Below are positions 24,927 to 34,324 of a DNA stretch of 64,000 nt, piece after piece. This DNA is from Phycisphaerae bacterium. Its GTDB lineage: Bacteria > Planctomycetota > Phycisphaerae > Phycisphaerales > SM1A02. Location: contig JAEUIT010000097.1 of the NCBI GenBank assembly GCA_016795035.1, positions 124,001 through 188,000 of the forward strand, read 5' to 3'. Numbering within the stretch: the first letter of the stretch is position 1; each line of letters opens with the position of its first letter. The notes below the pieces were generated by a model. It searched no databases and was not told the origin of the DNA. It was given only the letters and a program-made list of their open reading frames with translations. A program made the position numbers and the translations under genes.

Positions 24927-26255
24927 ATGAGCCGAGCCGCAACGATCGTCGCGTGCGCGACCGCCGCCGGCTCGGGCATGCGGGCGCTCGTGCGGCTGAG
25001 CGGCGACGACGCCATCGCGATCGTCGCGGCGATCAGCGACGTGACGCGCGAGCGCGGCGTTCGGCCCACGCATCTCCGCGTTGCAGGTTCGACGCTGCCC
25101 TGCCTCGCGACCGTGACGCCCGGGCCTCGCTCGTACACCGGCGAAGACACCGTCGAACTCTCGCTCCCCGCGAACGACACGCTTCTCCGCGAGATCGAGC
25201 GCGCGCTTCTCGCCAGCGCCGTCGCGCTCGGCGCCGCCTGCCGCCACGCCGAGCCGGGCGAGTTCACGCTCCGCGCCTTCACGCACGGCCGCATCGATCT
25301 CACGCAGGCGGAAGGCATCGCCGCGACGATCGCGGCCACGACCGACGCGCAACTCCGCGCCGCCCGCCAACTCGCCGACGGTGGCGTCGGGCGCTTCGTC
25401 GCCGCGCTCGCGGATCGGGTCGCCAACGACCTCGCGCTCGTCGAAGCCGGCATCGACTTCACCGACGAGGAAGACGTGGTCGCGATCGCCCCCGACACGC
25501 TCGCCGCGCACGTCGCCGAGGTGCGAGCCGCGATCGACGAACGCCTCTCGAAGAGCGTGCCGTTCGAGAGCGTGGGCGCGGTGCCCCGCGTGGTGCTCGT
25601 GGGCGCGCCGAACGCCGGCAAGAGCACGCTCTTCAACGCGCTCCTCGGCCGCCGCCGCGCCGTCGAGTCGCCGACCGCCGGCACCACGCGCGACGCCCTC
25701 GAGGACTCGCTCGTCCTGCCTTCCTCGTCCGGACCGTACGAGATCCGACTTCTCGACGTTGCAGGCGCCGACGAGAGCGCCGAAGGCCTGAACCCCGCGA
25801 TGCAGGCGCAGGCCCGCGCCGCGATCGCGGCCGCGGACCTCGTCGTCCGCTGCGTCCCCGCCGACCGCCCCCTCGACCCAGGCATCGCGCCCGGCGAACT
25901 TCTTGTGCGCACGAAGGCCGACCTCGCGCCGGTGCACGGTCTCGCCGTTGCAGCCACGAACGGCCGCGGCCTCGACGACCTCCGCCAGGCCATCGTCGAT
26001 CGCCTGCGCGACCGCCGCTCGTCGGTGTCGACGGAAACGCTCGTCCTCTCCGCCCGCCATATCGACGCGTTGACCCTCGCCCGCGCGGCGCTCGACGACG
26101 CCACGCGCACGCTGTCGTCGCGCGGCCTGCGCGACCCGGAGCTCGTGGCGTCGTCCCTCCGTGCCGCCCTCGACGAACTCGGCCGCATCACCGGCGCGAT
26201 CGCACCCGACGACGTCCTCGGCCGCATCTTCGGCCGGTTTTGCGTGGGGAAGTGA
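24927..26255 (+). CDS. mnmE: tRNA modification GTPase MnmE (TrmE)
   Basis: The 442-residue protein acts with MnmG to place the carboxymethylaminomethyl group on wobble uridine 34 of certain tRNAs. An N-terminal folate-binding domain, helical domain (HAEPGEFTLRAFTHGRIDLTQAEG), inserted G domain (P-loop GAPNAGKSTLFNALLG, then TAGTTRDA and LDVAGADES) and C-terminal FCVGK with the catalytic Cys are all seen. The G-domain NKxD is altered to TKAD. It lies right after yidC. The gene carries three copies of the dispersed motif (25079, 25757, 25946), the densest cluster in a housekeeping gene. Confidence 0.95.
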   Translation: MSRAATIVACATAAGSGMRALVRLSGDDAIAIVAAISDVTRERGVRPTHLRVAGSTLPCLATVTPGPRSYTGEDTVELSLPANDTLLREIERALLASAVALGAACRHAEPGEFTLRAFTHGRIDLTQAEGIAATIAATTDAQLRAARQLADGGVGRFVAALADRVANDLALVEAGIDFTDEEDVVAIAPDTLAAHVAEVRAAIDERLSKSVPFESVGAVPRVVLVGAPNAGKSTLFNALLGRRRAVESPTAGTTRDALEDSLVLPSSSGPYEIRLLDVAGADESAEGLNPAMQAQARAAIAAADLVVRCVPADRPLDPGIAPGELLVRTKADLAPVHGLAVAATNGRGLDDLRQAIVDRLRDRRSSVSTETLVLSARHIDALTLARAALDDATRTLSSRGLRDPELVASSLRAALDELGRITGAIAPDDVLGRIFGRFCVGK

Positions 26256-26356
26256 TGAGGGCGGCGCACTGATGGACTTGGGGACGTCCGACCCAGCCGA
26301 CGGCCTAGGTGTCAGTCGCATCCGGCGCTCGAGTGGGCCGCATCAGCGGTGGAAGC

Positions 26357-26390
26357 GCAATGGCCGCGCTCCGATGAGCGCGGCCATTGC
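26357..26390. terminator. Bidirectional 15-bp hairpin between mnmE and the TSP3 protein
   Basis: The stem GCAATGGCCGCGCTC (26357-26371) pairs perfectly with GAGCGCGGCCATTGC (26376-26390) around a CGAT tetraloop. It lies between two convergent genes. There is no long T-run, but its strength and placement make it the likely 3' end of both transcripts. Confidence 0.75.
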
Positions 26391-26452
26391 ATGCTCCAGC
26401 CTATGGCGAAACTCGCCGGCGCCTCATTCTGCGAGGTCCGAGCCGCTCGCCG

Positions 26453-28606
26453 TCAGTTCTTGCAGAGACCCCATCCGCCGAGGATGTACCCAAGATCCTG
26501 GCCGTCGACCTGCCCGTCAGAGTTAATGTCGCCGATAGTCAGCGGCGTTGCCGGTCCCCAGAAACCAAGGACGATGCTCAGGTCAGCACCGTTCGTCGCA
26601 CCGTCACCGTTGAGGTCGCCAAGGCACTCGCAGTCATCCGGCAGCCCGTTTTTGTTGACGTCAAGGCTTGTGCCGTTGAGAAGGTCGCAACCATCGGGCA
26701 CGCCGTTCGTGTTGCAATCGAGTTGGTCCTCGAAACCCGGGCAGACATCACATGCATCGCCGACACCGTCGTTGTCAGAGTCGATCTGTGACGAGTTCGC
26801 GATACCCGGGCAGTTGTCACAACCGTTGCCTAAACCGTCGCCGTCCTGATCGACCTGCGCATTGTTCGCGAGGGAGGCACAGTTGTCGCAGGCATCACCG
26901 AAGTTGTCGCCATCCACGTTGGCCTGTGTGGCGTTGGCCACTGCGGGACAGTTGTCACAGAAATTGCCGATCCCGTCACCGTCCACGTCGGCTTGGTTGG
27001 GGTTGAAGGTCAGCGCGCAGTTGTCGCAGACATCGCCCACACCGTCGCCATCGCCGTCCGCCTGGTCCGCATTCGGCGTTGTCGGACAGTTGTCACAGAA
27101 GTTGCCGATGCCGTCGCCATCGGAATCGAGCTGGTTCGCATTCGGAAGCGTGGGACAGTTGTCGCACGCATCACCGACGCCGTCGTTGTCGCTATCCGTC
27201 TGTTCCGGATTGAACGCGTTCGGACAGTTGTCACACACATTTCCGAGCCCATCGTTGTCGTTGTCGGACTGATTAGCGCTCGAAACGTTGTCGCAGTTGT
27301 CGCAGGCGTCGGGGAACCCGTCTCCGTCTGCATCAGGCCCCCCCGGCTGTGACGTCGGACAAGGATCGCAGGGGTCCCCAAGTCCATCGCCATCCGTATC
27401 GATCTGCAGTGGATTCGCAATGGCCTGACAGTTGTCGCACGCGTCACCGACGCCGTCGGCGTCTGCGTCCGCTTGGTTGGGATTTGACGTGAAGTCGCAG
27501 TTGTCACAGGCGTTTCCGAGCCCGTCGCCATCGCTGTCGAGCTGATCCGGATTGAAAGCAAACGGGCACTTGTCGACGCAATTGGGGACGCCATCACCAT
27601 CGCTGTCCGTGTCCGCTGCGCCGCAACCGCAAGTTCCTGGTGCGACCTTCTGCGGGTCGGTCGGGCACAGATCGATGCAGTCGGGAGTGCCGTCTCCGTC
27701 GGTGTCGGTGTCACGCACACCGCATCCGCAGAGGCCGGGCGCGGTCTTGAGTGGATCGGTCGGGCAGAGGTCGATGCAGTCCGGAGCGCCGTCGTTGTCT
27801 GTGTCGGTTTCCGCCACACCACAGCCACAGATGCCAGGGGTCTGCTTGTTGGGATCGAAATCGCACTCCTCGCAGTCGTTTCCGAAACCGTCACCATCAC
27901 TGTCGACGCCGCTTCCGTTCACGAAAGGACAAGGGTCGCAAACGTTGCCGAGCGCGTCGCCGTCGGCATTCGCTTGATCGGGATTGAAGCTATTGGGGCA
28001 GTTGTCGCATCCGTTGTTGGGAATCCCATCGCCGTCGGGGTCGGGGGCGGTCTCAACGAGTACACGAAGAGCCTTGCACCGGAGCCGATTACCCGACGAG
28101 GGACTCGCGTTGAGCCGCCGAACGCCCAGCTCCATGACTCCAATCTTCTCAGGCGTCCAGCATGTCAGACCCGTTATGTCGAGAAGGTCCATCTCGTAGC
28201 GACAGTTTCCGTCGCTCACGAAGGGTTGCGAGTCGTAGAGCTTCTCGTCAAGACCAGGCAGCTTCACCCTCATCCGGATCTGCCCGCCCTTGCCGGTGTC
28301 GTATCGCACCATCGCATCGATCTTCACCGACACAATGGCGTGACCGGGCGGCATCGTGAAGGGCTGCATGGTTGCGACCAGATAGGTCGGCTCCGTTGCA
28401 TCGATGAACGCGAAGTTCAGATCCGCATCGCTGCACGTGCATGCGCCGCATCCCGGAATGCCCACCGCTGAGCCTTCCTGCTCCCAGTTCGGCACGATCG
28501 GAATCGATCCCGCGTACACATTGATGATGTCGGCAGTGGCGGGGCTTAGCGCGCCGAGAAACGCTCCCAAAGTGGCCACTAGGGCACACGAACGATTGAT
28601 GAACAA
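26453..28606 (-). CDS. Secreted thrombospondin type 3 repeat protein with dockerin-like C-terminus
   Basis: The 717-residue protein has a signal peptide (residues 1-25, ending ATADI) and a beta-sandwich domain of about 190 residues with several Cys. Sixteen or more thrombospondin type-3 calcium repeats (CDNCPxxxNxxQxDxDGDGxGDACD) fill about residues 200-655. The C-terminus is the paired EF-hand dockerin-like tail (GDLNGDGATNGADLSIVLGFWG and GDINSDGQVDGQDLGYILGGWG) ending LCKN. Each repeat binds calcium, so the protein should be a rigid calcium-dependent extracellular rod. Start: TTG at 28606 behind a GGAGAA ribosome site. Base composition is lower in GC than its neighbours, and no copy of the dispersed motif lies within it. 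Confidence 0.85.
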   Translation of the reverse strand: MFINRSCALVATLGAFLGALSPATADIINVYAGSIPIVPNWEQEGSAVGIPGCGACTCSDADLNFAFIDATEPTYLVATMQPFTMPPGHAIVSVKIDAMVRYDTGKGGQIRMRVKLPGLDEKLYDSQPFVSDGNCRYEMDLLDITGLTCWTPEKIGVMELGVRRLNASPSSGNRLRCKALRVLVETAPDPDGDGIPNNGCDNCPNSFNPDQANADGDALGNVCDPCPFVNGSGVDSDGDGFGNDCEECDFDPNKQTPGICGCGVAETDTDNDGAPDCIDLCPTDPLKTAPGLCGCGVRDTDTDGDGTPDCIDLCPTDPQKVAPGTCGCGAADTDSDGDGVPNCVDKCPFAFNPDQLDSDGDGLGNACDNCDFTSNPNQADADADGVGDACDNCQAIANPLQIDTDGDGLGDPCDPCPTSQPGGPDADGDGFPDACDNCDNVSSANQSDNDNDGLGNVCDNCPNAFNPEQTDSDNDGVGDACDNCPTLPNANQLDSDGDGIGNFCDNCPTTPNADQADGDGDGVGDVCDNCALTFNPNQADVDGDGIGNFCDNCPAVANATQANVDGDNFGDACDNCASLANNAQVDQDGDGLGNGCDNCPGIANSSQIDSDNDGVGDACDVCPGFEDQLDCNTNGVPDGCDLLNGTSLDVNKNGLPDDCECLGDLNGDGATNGADLSIVLGFWGPATPLTIGDINSDGQVDGQDLGYILGGWGLCKN

Positions 28607-28842
28607 GTGTCGTTCTCCTTCTGCGATTGCTGCCGTCGCGCCCGCGGGAACACGAGTTCAGCGCGCGGAACGATTCGCGTAGACGGCTTCGAGAAGGTCT
28701 GCGACACCGGGGTGTCCGAGCAGCAACGATTGTCGGGAATTAGTCGAGGGCACTATCGACGCTCGGTACGCTGAACGTGGGATCGATTTGGTGCAGGGGA
28801 GCGCCGAGGATCGCCGAAGCAGAGGAAAGCCGGAGACATAAC

Positions 28843-29445
28843 GTGTCGGGCGCTTCAAGCGATGAAATCGTCCAGGGAGAAGTGCCGGGTGAAGATCCCC
28901 CGCCGCTCGCGCGACTTACGTTGCGTCCGGAACCCGAGCGCCTCGTCTACGCGGCGCTCTATGGCATCGCGCGGCCGCTCATGGATGACGAGCGCGACGA
29001 CCACACGCTCCAGACGACCGCGGTCGTCCATGAAGCGTGGCTTCGGCTGCGCGACCACCCGGTCATCAAGGAGGGGCCTGGCCACGCGGCGTTCAGCTGC
29101 ATCGCCGCGAACGTGATTCGGCAGATCCTCGTCGATCACGCCCGTACGCGTTCGCGGCTGAAACGTGGACGGGGTTGGCGGCGCGTCCCGATCGACCTCG
29201 CCGCGGAGAGCCGGGCCGCGCCGGACGGATCCGCCGTGGACGTCATGGACCTCGACGAGGCGCTCGTCGAACTCGAGGCCCGCTCCATCCGCCAGTGCCG
29301 CGTCATCGAGATGCGGTTCTTCGCCGGCATGACGACGGATCAGGTCGCCGAGGCGCTCGGCATCAGCGAACGAACCGTGACCAACGACTGGAACGCCGGC
29401 CGTGCATTCCTTCTGACTCGGCTTGCCGACCGTCGCGACGGATGA
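28843..29445 (+). CDS. ECF-like sigma factor, planctomycete type
   Basis: The roughly 200-residue sigma factor has region 2 with the signature DHTLQTTAVVHEAWLRL...HPVIKEGPGHAAFSCIAANVIRQILVDHARTR. Region 4 is VIEMRFFAGMTTDQVAEALGISERTVTNDWNAGRAFL. The HTLQxTxLVHEA(W/Y) and ILVDHAR blocks mark the sigma group (TIGR02999-like) common in planctomycetes and usually encoded beside Ser/Thr kinases. Start: GTG at 28843 follows a GGAGA site; an in-frame start at 28777 lacks one. A kinase gene begins 28 bases after its stop. Confidence 0.85.
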   Translation: MSGASSDEIVQGEVPGEDPPPLARLTLRPEPERLVYAALYGIARPLMDDERDDHTLQTTAVVHEAWLRLRDHPVIKEGPGHAAFSCIAANVIRQILVDHARTRSRLKRGRGWRRVPIDLAAESRAAPDGSAVDVMDLDEALVELEARSIRQCRVIEMRFFAGMTTDQVAEALGISERTVTNDWNAGRAFLLTRLADRRDG

Positions 29446-29473
29446 CGCAGATGGATTCCTGGCCGACCATGCC

Positions 29474-31894
29474 ATGTCTGACGAACCCCACGAGTTTCAC
29501 CGCCGAGTGACCAACGCGTTCACGCGAGCGCTCGACACCGCGCCATCGGAGCAGGACGCGTTCGTCGCCTCGGTGCGGCGCGAGGATCCGGACGTCGCCG
29601 TCGAGCTCCAGCGCTGGCTCGCCGTTCGCGGACGCGCCGTCGACGGTTCTGGAGGTCGATTCCTCGAAGAGCCGATCGTGCGCCTCTCCACGTTGCAGGC
29701 GGCCGCCGTGTCGCAGCCGTCACGAGACGCGAGTCCCGCGATCGGCTCCTACCGGGTCATCCGCACGCTCGGTCGCGGAGCGTTTGCCGAGGTCTTTCTC
29801 GGCGAGCAACGGTCGCCCGTGCAACGACGAGTTGCGATCAAGGTGCTGAAGGTCGGCATGGCGCCGCCCGACGTCCTGCGGCGCTTCGAGCGCGAACGCC
29901 AAGCGCTAGCGCGGCTCCAACATCCGTCGATCGCGCGGCTCTTCGACGTGGGACTCCACGAGGGCTCGCCATATTTCGTCATGGAGTGGATCGACGGCCG
30001 TCCGCTCACGGCGTTTGCGCACGAGCGCCAGCTCGGCGCGGCGGAGCGGCTCGCGCTCATGCGGCAGCTGGCCCGCGCCGTGCAGTACGCCCACGAGCAG
30101 GGGCTCGTGCACCGCGACCTCAAGCCGTCGAACGTGCTCGCCTTCGACGGTCCCGACGGTCCGACCGTCGCCATCATCGACTTCGGCGTCGCCAAGGCGC
30201 TGAGCGCCGACCCGTTGCCCGGCGCGGACGACGCCACGCTCAACACGGCGCTCGGCGTGATCATCGGCACGCCTCCGTACATGAGCCCCGAGCTCCTCGA
30301 CGGCGATCCGTCCGCGGCAAGCACGCGAAGCGACGTGTATGCGCTCGGCGCGATCCTCTTCGAACTGATGACCGGCGAACGCCTCGTCGCCGCCGCGTCG
30401 ACCGCGCTCGCCGAGGTGCGTCGATCGGCGCACGCGGGACCGTCCCGCACGCTCGAACGGCTCACCGCCGGCGTCGCCTGCCGACTACCGGCGTCGCGCA
30501 CGTGGCGGCGCGACTTGGCGGCGATCGTCGAGACGGCAAGCGCGCCGGAGCGGTCGCGGCGCTACGCGTCGGCCGGCGAGTTCGCCGACGATCTCGATCG
30601 GCTCGCATCCGGTGACGCGATTCGGGCCCGCCGCGCCGGCGGCTGGGAGTCGGCCTATCGCTGGGCGCGGCGCCATCCGATGCTCGTCGTTGCAGCCGCT
30701 GGCGTCGCCGTGGCGGTGGTCGGCGGCGCGGTGATCCTGAATCAACGGGTGCAGAACGCCGAACTCCGGGCGCGGCTCCTGGCCACGGCGATCGCCGCCG
30801 TCACGAGCGCGGAGCGGCTTGCCGATCGCGTGGGCGTCGACGAGGAGCGCGCCCGGCTCAACGAGACCACGTTGCTCGCGGCGCGTGAGCTCACACGCCT
30901 CACTCCCGACGATCCCGTCGCGCTCGATCTCCTCGCGCGCGGGCTCCAGGGCGCGCAAGGCTCGCGTTTCGCGCAGAGCGACCTCGTCACGGGGGAGGCT
31001 CGGGCGCGGCTGCGCGCGGCGTCGTATGCGATGCGCCGAGAGCTCCTCGCGGTACGCGAGCGCATCGCGGCGCAACCGGGCGCGAGCGTCGCAGACAGGG
31101 CCGCCGTCGGGACGGCGCTGGTCCTGATCGGCAACGGGCATCAGGCCGAGGGCCGCGTCGATCTCGCGGAGCCCCTCTATCGCCAAACGCTCGAAATCGA
31201 GGAGTCGCTCCTCGCGGAGGCCCCCGACGATCCGCTGCTCCTGTCGCGCCTGAGCTACAGCTGCGAACGGCTCTGCGTCCTCGCAACGGAGAGACACGAC
31301 GACGACGAGGCGATCCGCTTCGCGATCCGGCGCCTCGACCTGGCCGAGCGCCTCGAATCGCTTGATCCGACGGACCGCTACACCGCTCTCAACGTTGCCG
31401 AGGCGCGGCGCTTCGTCCTCGCGATGCCCGACACGGATCCCTTCAACGACGCGACGCGCGACCGCTACGACGAAATCTGCGCCCGGCACGTCGCCTTCTG
31501 TCGCACGCTGATCGATCGCTTTCCGGGCTGCAAGCGTTCGGTGCGCGAACTCGCGATGGCGCTCGCCACGGCCGCGCGCCGACTCCCCGGGTCGGAGCAC
31601 ACGGCGACGCGCCTGGCCTATTTCACCGAAGCTGCAACGTTGATGCGCCGCGTGCTGGCGGACCAGCCCGACGACCAGATCCTCCTTGATCCCTATGCGG
31701 CCATCCTCAGCGACCTGTCGCAGCACGCCGAATGGTCGGGCGACGTTCCGACGGCGCTCGAGCGGCTCGACGAGCAGATCGCGATCCTCCACGAACTCCG
31801 CTCACGGCGCCCGGACGACCAGGTCTACGTCGTCGCCATGGCCCGCGCCGAGGCTCGCCGACGCCAACTGGAGGCCGAGTCCGCCAAGCGCTGA
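29474..31894 (+). CDS. Membrane serine/threonine protein kinase paired with ECF sigma factor
   Basis: The 806-residue Hanks-type kinase has a roughly 80-residue helical N-terminus. The kinase domain (about 88-360) shows the glycine loop TLGRGAFAEVFLG, lysine in VAIKVLK, catalytic HRDLKPSNV, DFGVAK and GTPPYMSPELL. One membrane helix follows (about 402-420, LVVAAAGVAVAVVGGAVIL), then a 380-residue helical extracytoplasmic part with TPR-like pairs. All catalytic residues are present. Start: ATG at 29474 is chosen; a TTG at 29423 would overlap the sigma gene. By analogy with similar planctomycete pairs it may phosphorylate the sigma factor or its regulator; that is inference. Confidence 0.85.
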   Translation: MSDEPHEFHRRVTNAFTRALDTAPSEQDAFVASVRREDPDVAVELQRWLAVRGRAVDGSGGRFLEEPIVRLSTLQAAAVSQPSRDASPAIGSYRVIRTLGRGAFAEVFLGEQRSPVQRRVAIKVLKVGMAPPDVLRRFERERQALARLQHPSIARLFDVGLHEGSPYFVMEWIDGRPLTAFAHERQLGAAERLALMRQLARAVQYAHEQGLVHRDLKPSNVLAFDGPDGPTVAIIDFGVAKALSADPLPGADDATLNTALGVIIGTPPYMSPELLDGDPSAASTRSDVYALGAILFELMTGERLVAAASTALAEVRRSAHAGPSRTLERLTAGVACRLPASRTWRRDLAAIVETASAPERSRRYASAGEFADDLDRLASGDAIRARRAGGWESAYRWARRHPMLVVAAAGVAVAVVGGAVILNQRVQNAELRARLLATAIAAVTSAERLADRVGVDEERARLNETTLLAARELTRLTPDDPVALDLLARGLQGAQGSRFAQSDLVTGEARARLRAASYAMRRELLAVRERIAAQPGASVADRAAVGTALVLIGNGHQAEGRVDLAEPLYRQTLEIEESLLAEAPDDPLLLSRLSYSCERLCVLATERHDDDEAIRFAIRRLDLAERLESLDPTDRYTALNVAEARRFVLAMPDTDPFNDATRDRYDEICARHVAFCRTLIDRFPGCKRSVRELAMALATAARRLPGSEHTATRLAYFTEAATLMRRVLADQPDDQILLDPYAAILSDLSQHAEWSGDVPTALERLDEQIAILHELRSRRPDDQVYVVAMARAEARRRQLEAESAKR

Positions 31895-31903
31895 CACACA
31901 CGC

Positions 31904-34297
31904 TCACTCGACCGTCCACTCGAGGATGCCGCCGGAGCGACCGGCCTCGAGCGAGACCTCGAGCCGAAGCGCGTCGGTCGTGATCGGCGCGAAGGTGGCG
32001 ACGCACGCAAGGTCGCGGACGACGTCGTAGGACGCGGCGATCGGCGTCCACGTGTCTCCCTCGCGGCGCAACAGGCGCCAGGACTTTGGCAACGCGCAAC
32101 CGCCGCCCACGCCGGTGTCGTCGAAGAAGGTGACCGACGCCGAACGAATCGCTTGCGGCGCCGGCCACTCGTACTGCACCCACTCGGTCGTGCCCTTCTT
32201 ATCCCACCACGTGTGGCGCGGGATCGATGTGTCGGCCGACGACGTCGGCAGTCGCCGATCGTTGAGGGCGCGCGGCGTGTCGCTGACCCACGTGTGCGAG
32301 GCGCTCGGCGTTGCAGCCGTCGCAAGCGTCGCGGGCGGCACGCGCTCGGCGGCGGATTCGCTCGCGGGGAGCCACACGACCATCTCGCCGACGCCCGCGG
32401 CGAACGGCCGATTCGCCCACGTCGCGTACGGAATCGCGGTGAGCGCGACCTCGCCGCCGCCCGCGCGTTTCGCGGTCGTCGTGATCGTCGTCACGCCGCC
32501 GAGAAGGTCGGGGCGCGGCTTGGCCTCGAGCGGCGCGTCGGCGGGAAGGTAGACGCCCCGCAACGTGGAGTCGGCGCCGCCATGGTCGATCGCTTCCACG
32601 CAGTAGACGATCGGGCCCATGCCGATCGCCATACGGCCGCGCGTACTCTCGATCGCCTCGTTCGCCTCGATGTGCTTCGGTCCCATCCGAATGCCGAGCG
32701 ACACGCGATCGCCCGCCTTCCACGTGCGTTCAATGCGCCGGTAGCCGTCGACGAGCGGCAACGGAGAGATCTGCTCGCCGTTCACGGCGATCGTCCAGAT
32801 CGCCGGTGCGATTACCCGATCCTGATGCCAGTGATAGGGCCCGCCGCGCACGAGATCCGGCGACATCCACGACGGAATGCGCACCGCGAGCGTGAACGGG
32901 CGCGGCTCGTCGAGGTCGACGGCCAGTTCGACCTCCGAGGACCACGGCATGTCGGTCGTCTGCGTCACCCGCACCGTGCGGCCGTCGAGCGGAATCTCCG
33001 CGTTGCTCTGCACATAGAGATTCACGAAGAGCGTGTCGCCCTGCGTCGCATATAGGAATCCCGGCACGCTCGGCACGAAGCGTGCGATGTTGACCGGGCA
33101 GCACGCGCAACCGAACCACGGCGCGCGGCCGAGCGTCCCATGGTTGAACGGCCGCTGTCCGTCGCACGCGAGGGGATTCGGATAGAAGAAGCGATCGCCC
33201 GAGAGCGACACGCCCGACGCGACGCCGTTGTAGATCGTGCGTTCGAGGACATCGATCGGATCGCTCGAACCCGACCGCAGGAACATGCGGTGATTCCAGA
33301 GGCTGTTGGCGATCGCCGCGCAGGTCTCGTTGTACGCCGACTCGTTGGGCAGGTCGTACGGCTTGCCGAAGCCTTCGTTGTGCGCGAATGCGCCGATCGA
33401 GCCGGTGACGGCGAGCTTCGTGCCGACGCAGTCCTTCCAGATCGCGTCGAGCGCGGCATCGAAGGTCTTCTCGCCGGTGTACGCCTCGACGTCGGCCATT
33501 CCGCTGTAGAGGTATCCGGCGCGCACCGCATGGCCGATGGCCTCGCGCTGGTCGACGAGCGGCAGGTGATCCTGGCAATAGTCGCCGTAAAGCTCGCGGC
33601 CCTGCGCAACTCCGCGTTGCAGCAGAAAGTGCCGCGCGAGATCGACGTACTCCTTCACGCCCGTCACGCGGGCGAGGCGCACGAGCCCGATCTCGATTTC
33701 CTGGTGGCCCGGAACCTCCTTCCGGTCGCCGTGCAGGAACTCGGCAACGAGGAGATCGGCGAGCTTCCGCGACACGTCGAGGAGATGCTCCTTGCCCGTC
33801 GCTTGGTAGTGCGCGACCGCCGCCTCGAAGAGGTGGCCGGCGCAGTACGTTTCGTGGCTCCAGCGTTCGTCCTTCCAGCGCGCGTCCTTCGGGCGGCCGT
33901 TGGCGGTGGCGATCGTGTAGAGGTAGCCGTCAGATTCCTGCGCCGCCGCGATGCGGCGAATGAGGTCGTCGAGGTAGGCGTCGAGCGCGGGATCGGGATG
34001 CTGCGCGAGCGAGTACGCGGCGCCTTCGATCACCTTGTAGACGTCGGAGTCGTCGTAACAGTTCCCTTGGAAGGGCGTCGACTCCTTGCCCCGAAGCCGC
34101 GCCGCCGCGCGATCGAAGTTCGCGATGCGGCCGGTCTCCTCGCACTGCGTGAAGCACGCCGGAATCGTGACCCGCCGATTCGCCTCGATCCGCGGCGCCC
34201 AGAAGCGGTCGGTCAGCTTCACCGCGGTGAACGGCACCGGCTCGATGCGCGGGGGGTCGACGAGCGAGACGACGAGCGAAGCGAGTATCGCGAGCAT
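31904..34297 (-). CDS. Glycoside hydrolase family 127 (beta-L-arabinofuranosidase type)
   Basis: The 797-residue protein has an N-terminal signal-like helix and the DUF1680/GH127 (alpha/alpha)6 barrel. The zinc and catalytic residues of the family can be recognised: Glu and Cys in SAYNETCAAIANSLWN, and the Cys pair in FGCACCPVNIARF, one Cys being the nucleophile. Family members release L-arabinofuranose from beta-linked oligosaccharides, or related pentoses. A C-terminal beta domain (about 650-797, AIRSASVTFFDDTGVGGGCALPKSWRLL) resembles a carbohydrate-binding jelly-roll module. It lies 27 bases after a sugar ABC permease gene on the same strand, probably one transcript. Motif copies lie at 32307 and 33615. 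Confidence 0.88.
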   Translation of the reverse strand: MLAILASLVVSLVDPPRIEPVPFTAVKLTDRFWAPRIEANRRVTIPACFTQCEETGRIANFDRAAARLRGKESTPFQGNCYDDSDVYKVIEGAAYSLAQHPDPALDAYLDDLIRRIAAAQESDGYLYTIATANGRPKDARWKDERWSHETYCAGHLFEAAVAHYQATGKEHLLDVSRKLADLLVAEFLHGDRKEVPGHQEIEIGLVRLARVTGVKEYVDLARHFLLQRGVAQGRELYGDYCQDHLPLVDQREAIGHAVRAGYLYSGMADVEAYTGEKTFDAALDAIWKDCVGTKLAVTGSIGAFAHNEGFGKPYDLPNESAYNETCAAIANSLWNHRMFLRSGSSDPIDVLERTIYNGVASGVSLSGDRFFYPNPLACDGQRPFNHGTLGRAPWFGCACCPVNIARFVPSVPGFLYATQGDTLFVNLYVQSNAEIPLDGRTVRVTQTTDMPWSSEVELAVDLDEPRPFTLAVRIPSWMSPDLVRGGPYHWHQDRVIAPAIWTIAVNGEQISPLPLVDGYRRIERTWKAGDRVSLGIRMGPKHIEANEAIESTRGRMAIGMGPIVYCVEAIDHGGADSTLRGVYLPADAPLEAKPRPDLLGGVTTITTTAKRAGGGEVALTAIPYATWANRPFAAGVGEMVVWLPASESAAERVPPATLATAATPSASHTWVSDTPRALNDRRLPTSSADTSIPRHTWWDKKGTTEWVQYEWPAPQAIRSASVTFFDDTGVGGGCALPKSWRLLRREGDTWTPIAASYDVVRDLACVATFAPITTDALRLEVSLEAGRSGGILEWTVE

Positions 34298-34324
34298 CGC
34301 GCGAGGATACCGCGAGCGTGGCGC

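Noticed and set aside
22629..26321. 1230-codon minus-strand frame opposite yidC and mnmE
   Set aside because: Both plus-strand genes are certain. The antisense frame is open because of the codon bias.
26740..28060. Regularly spaced repeated DNA that could be taken for a CRISPR-like array
   Set aside because: The repeats encode thrombospondin type-3 units in frame. Spacers are not unique and no cas genes are present.
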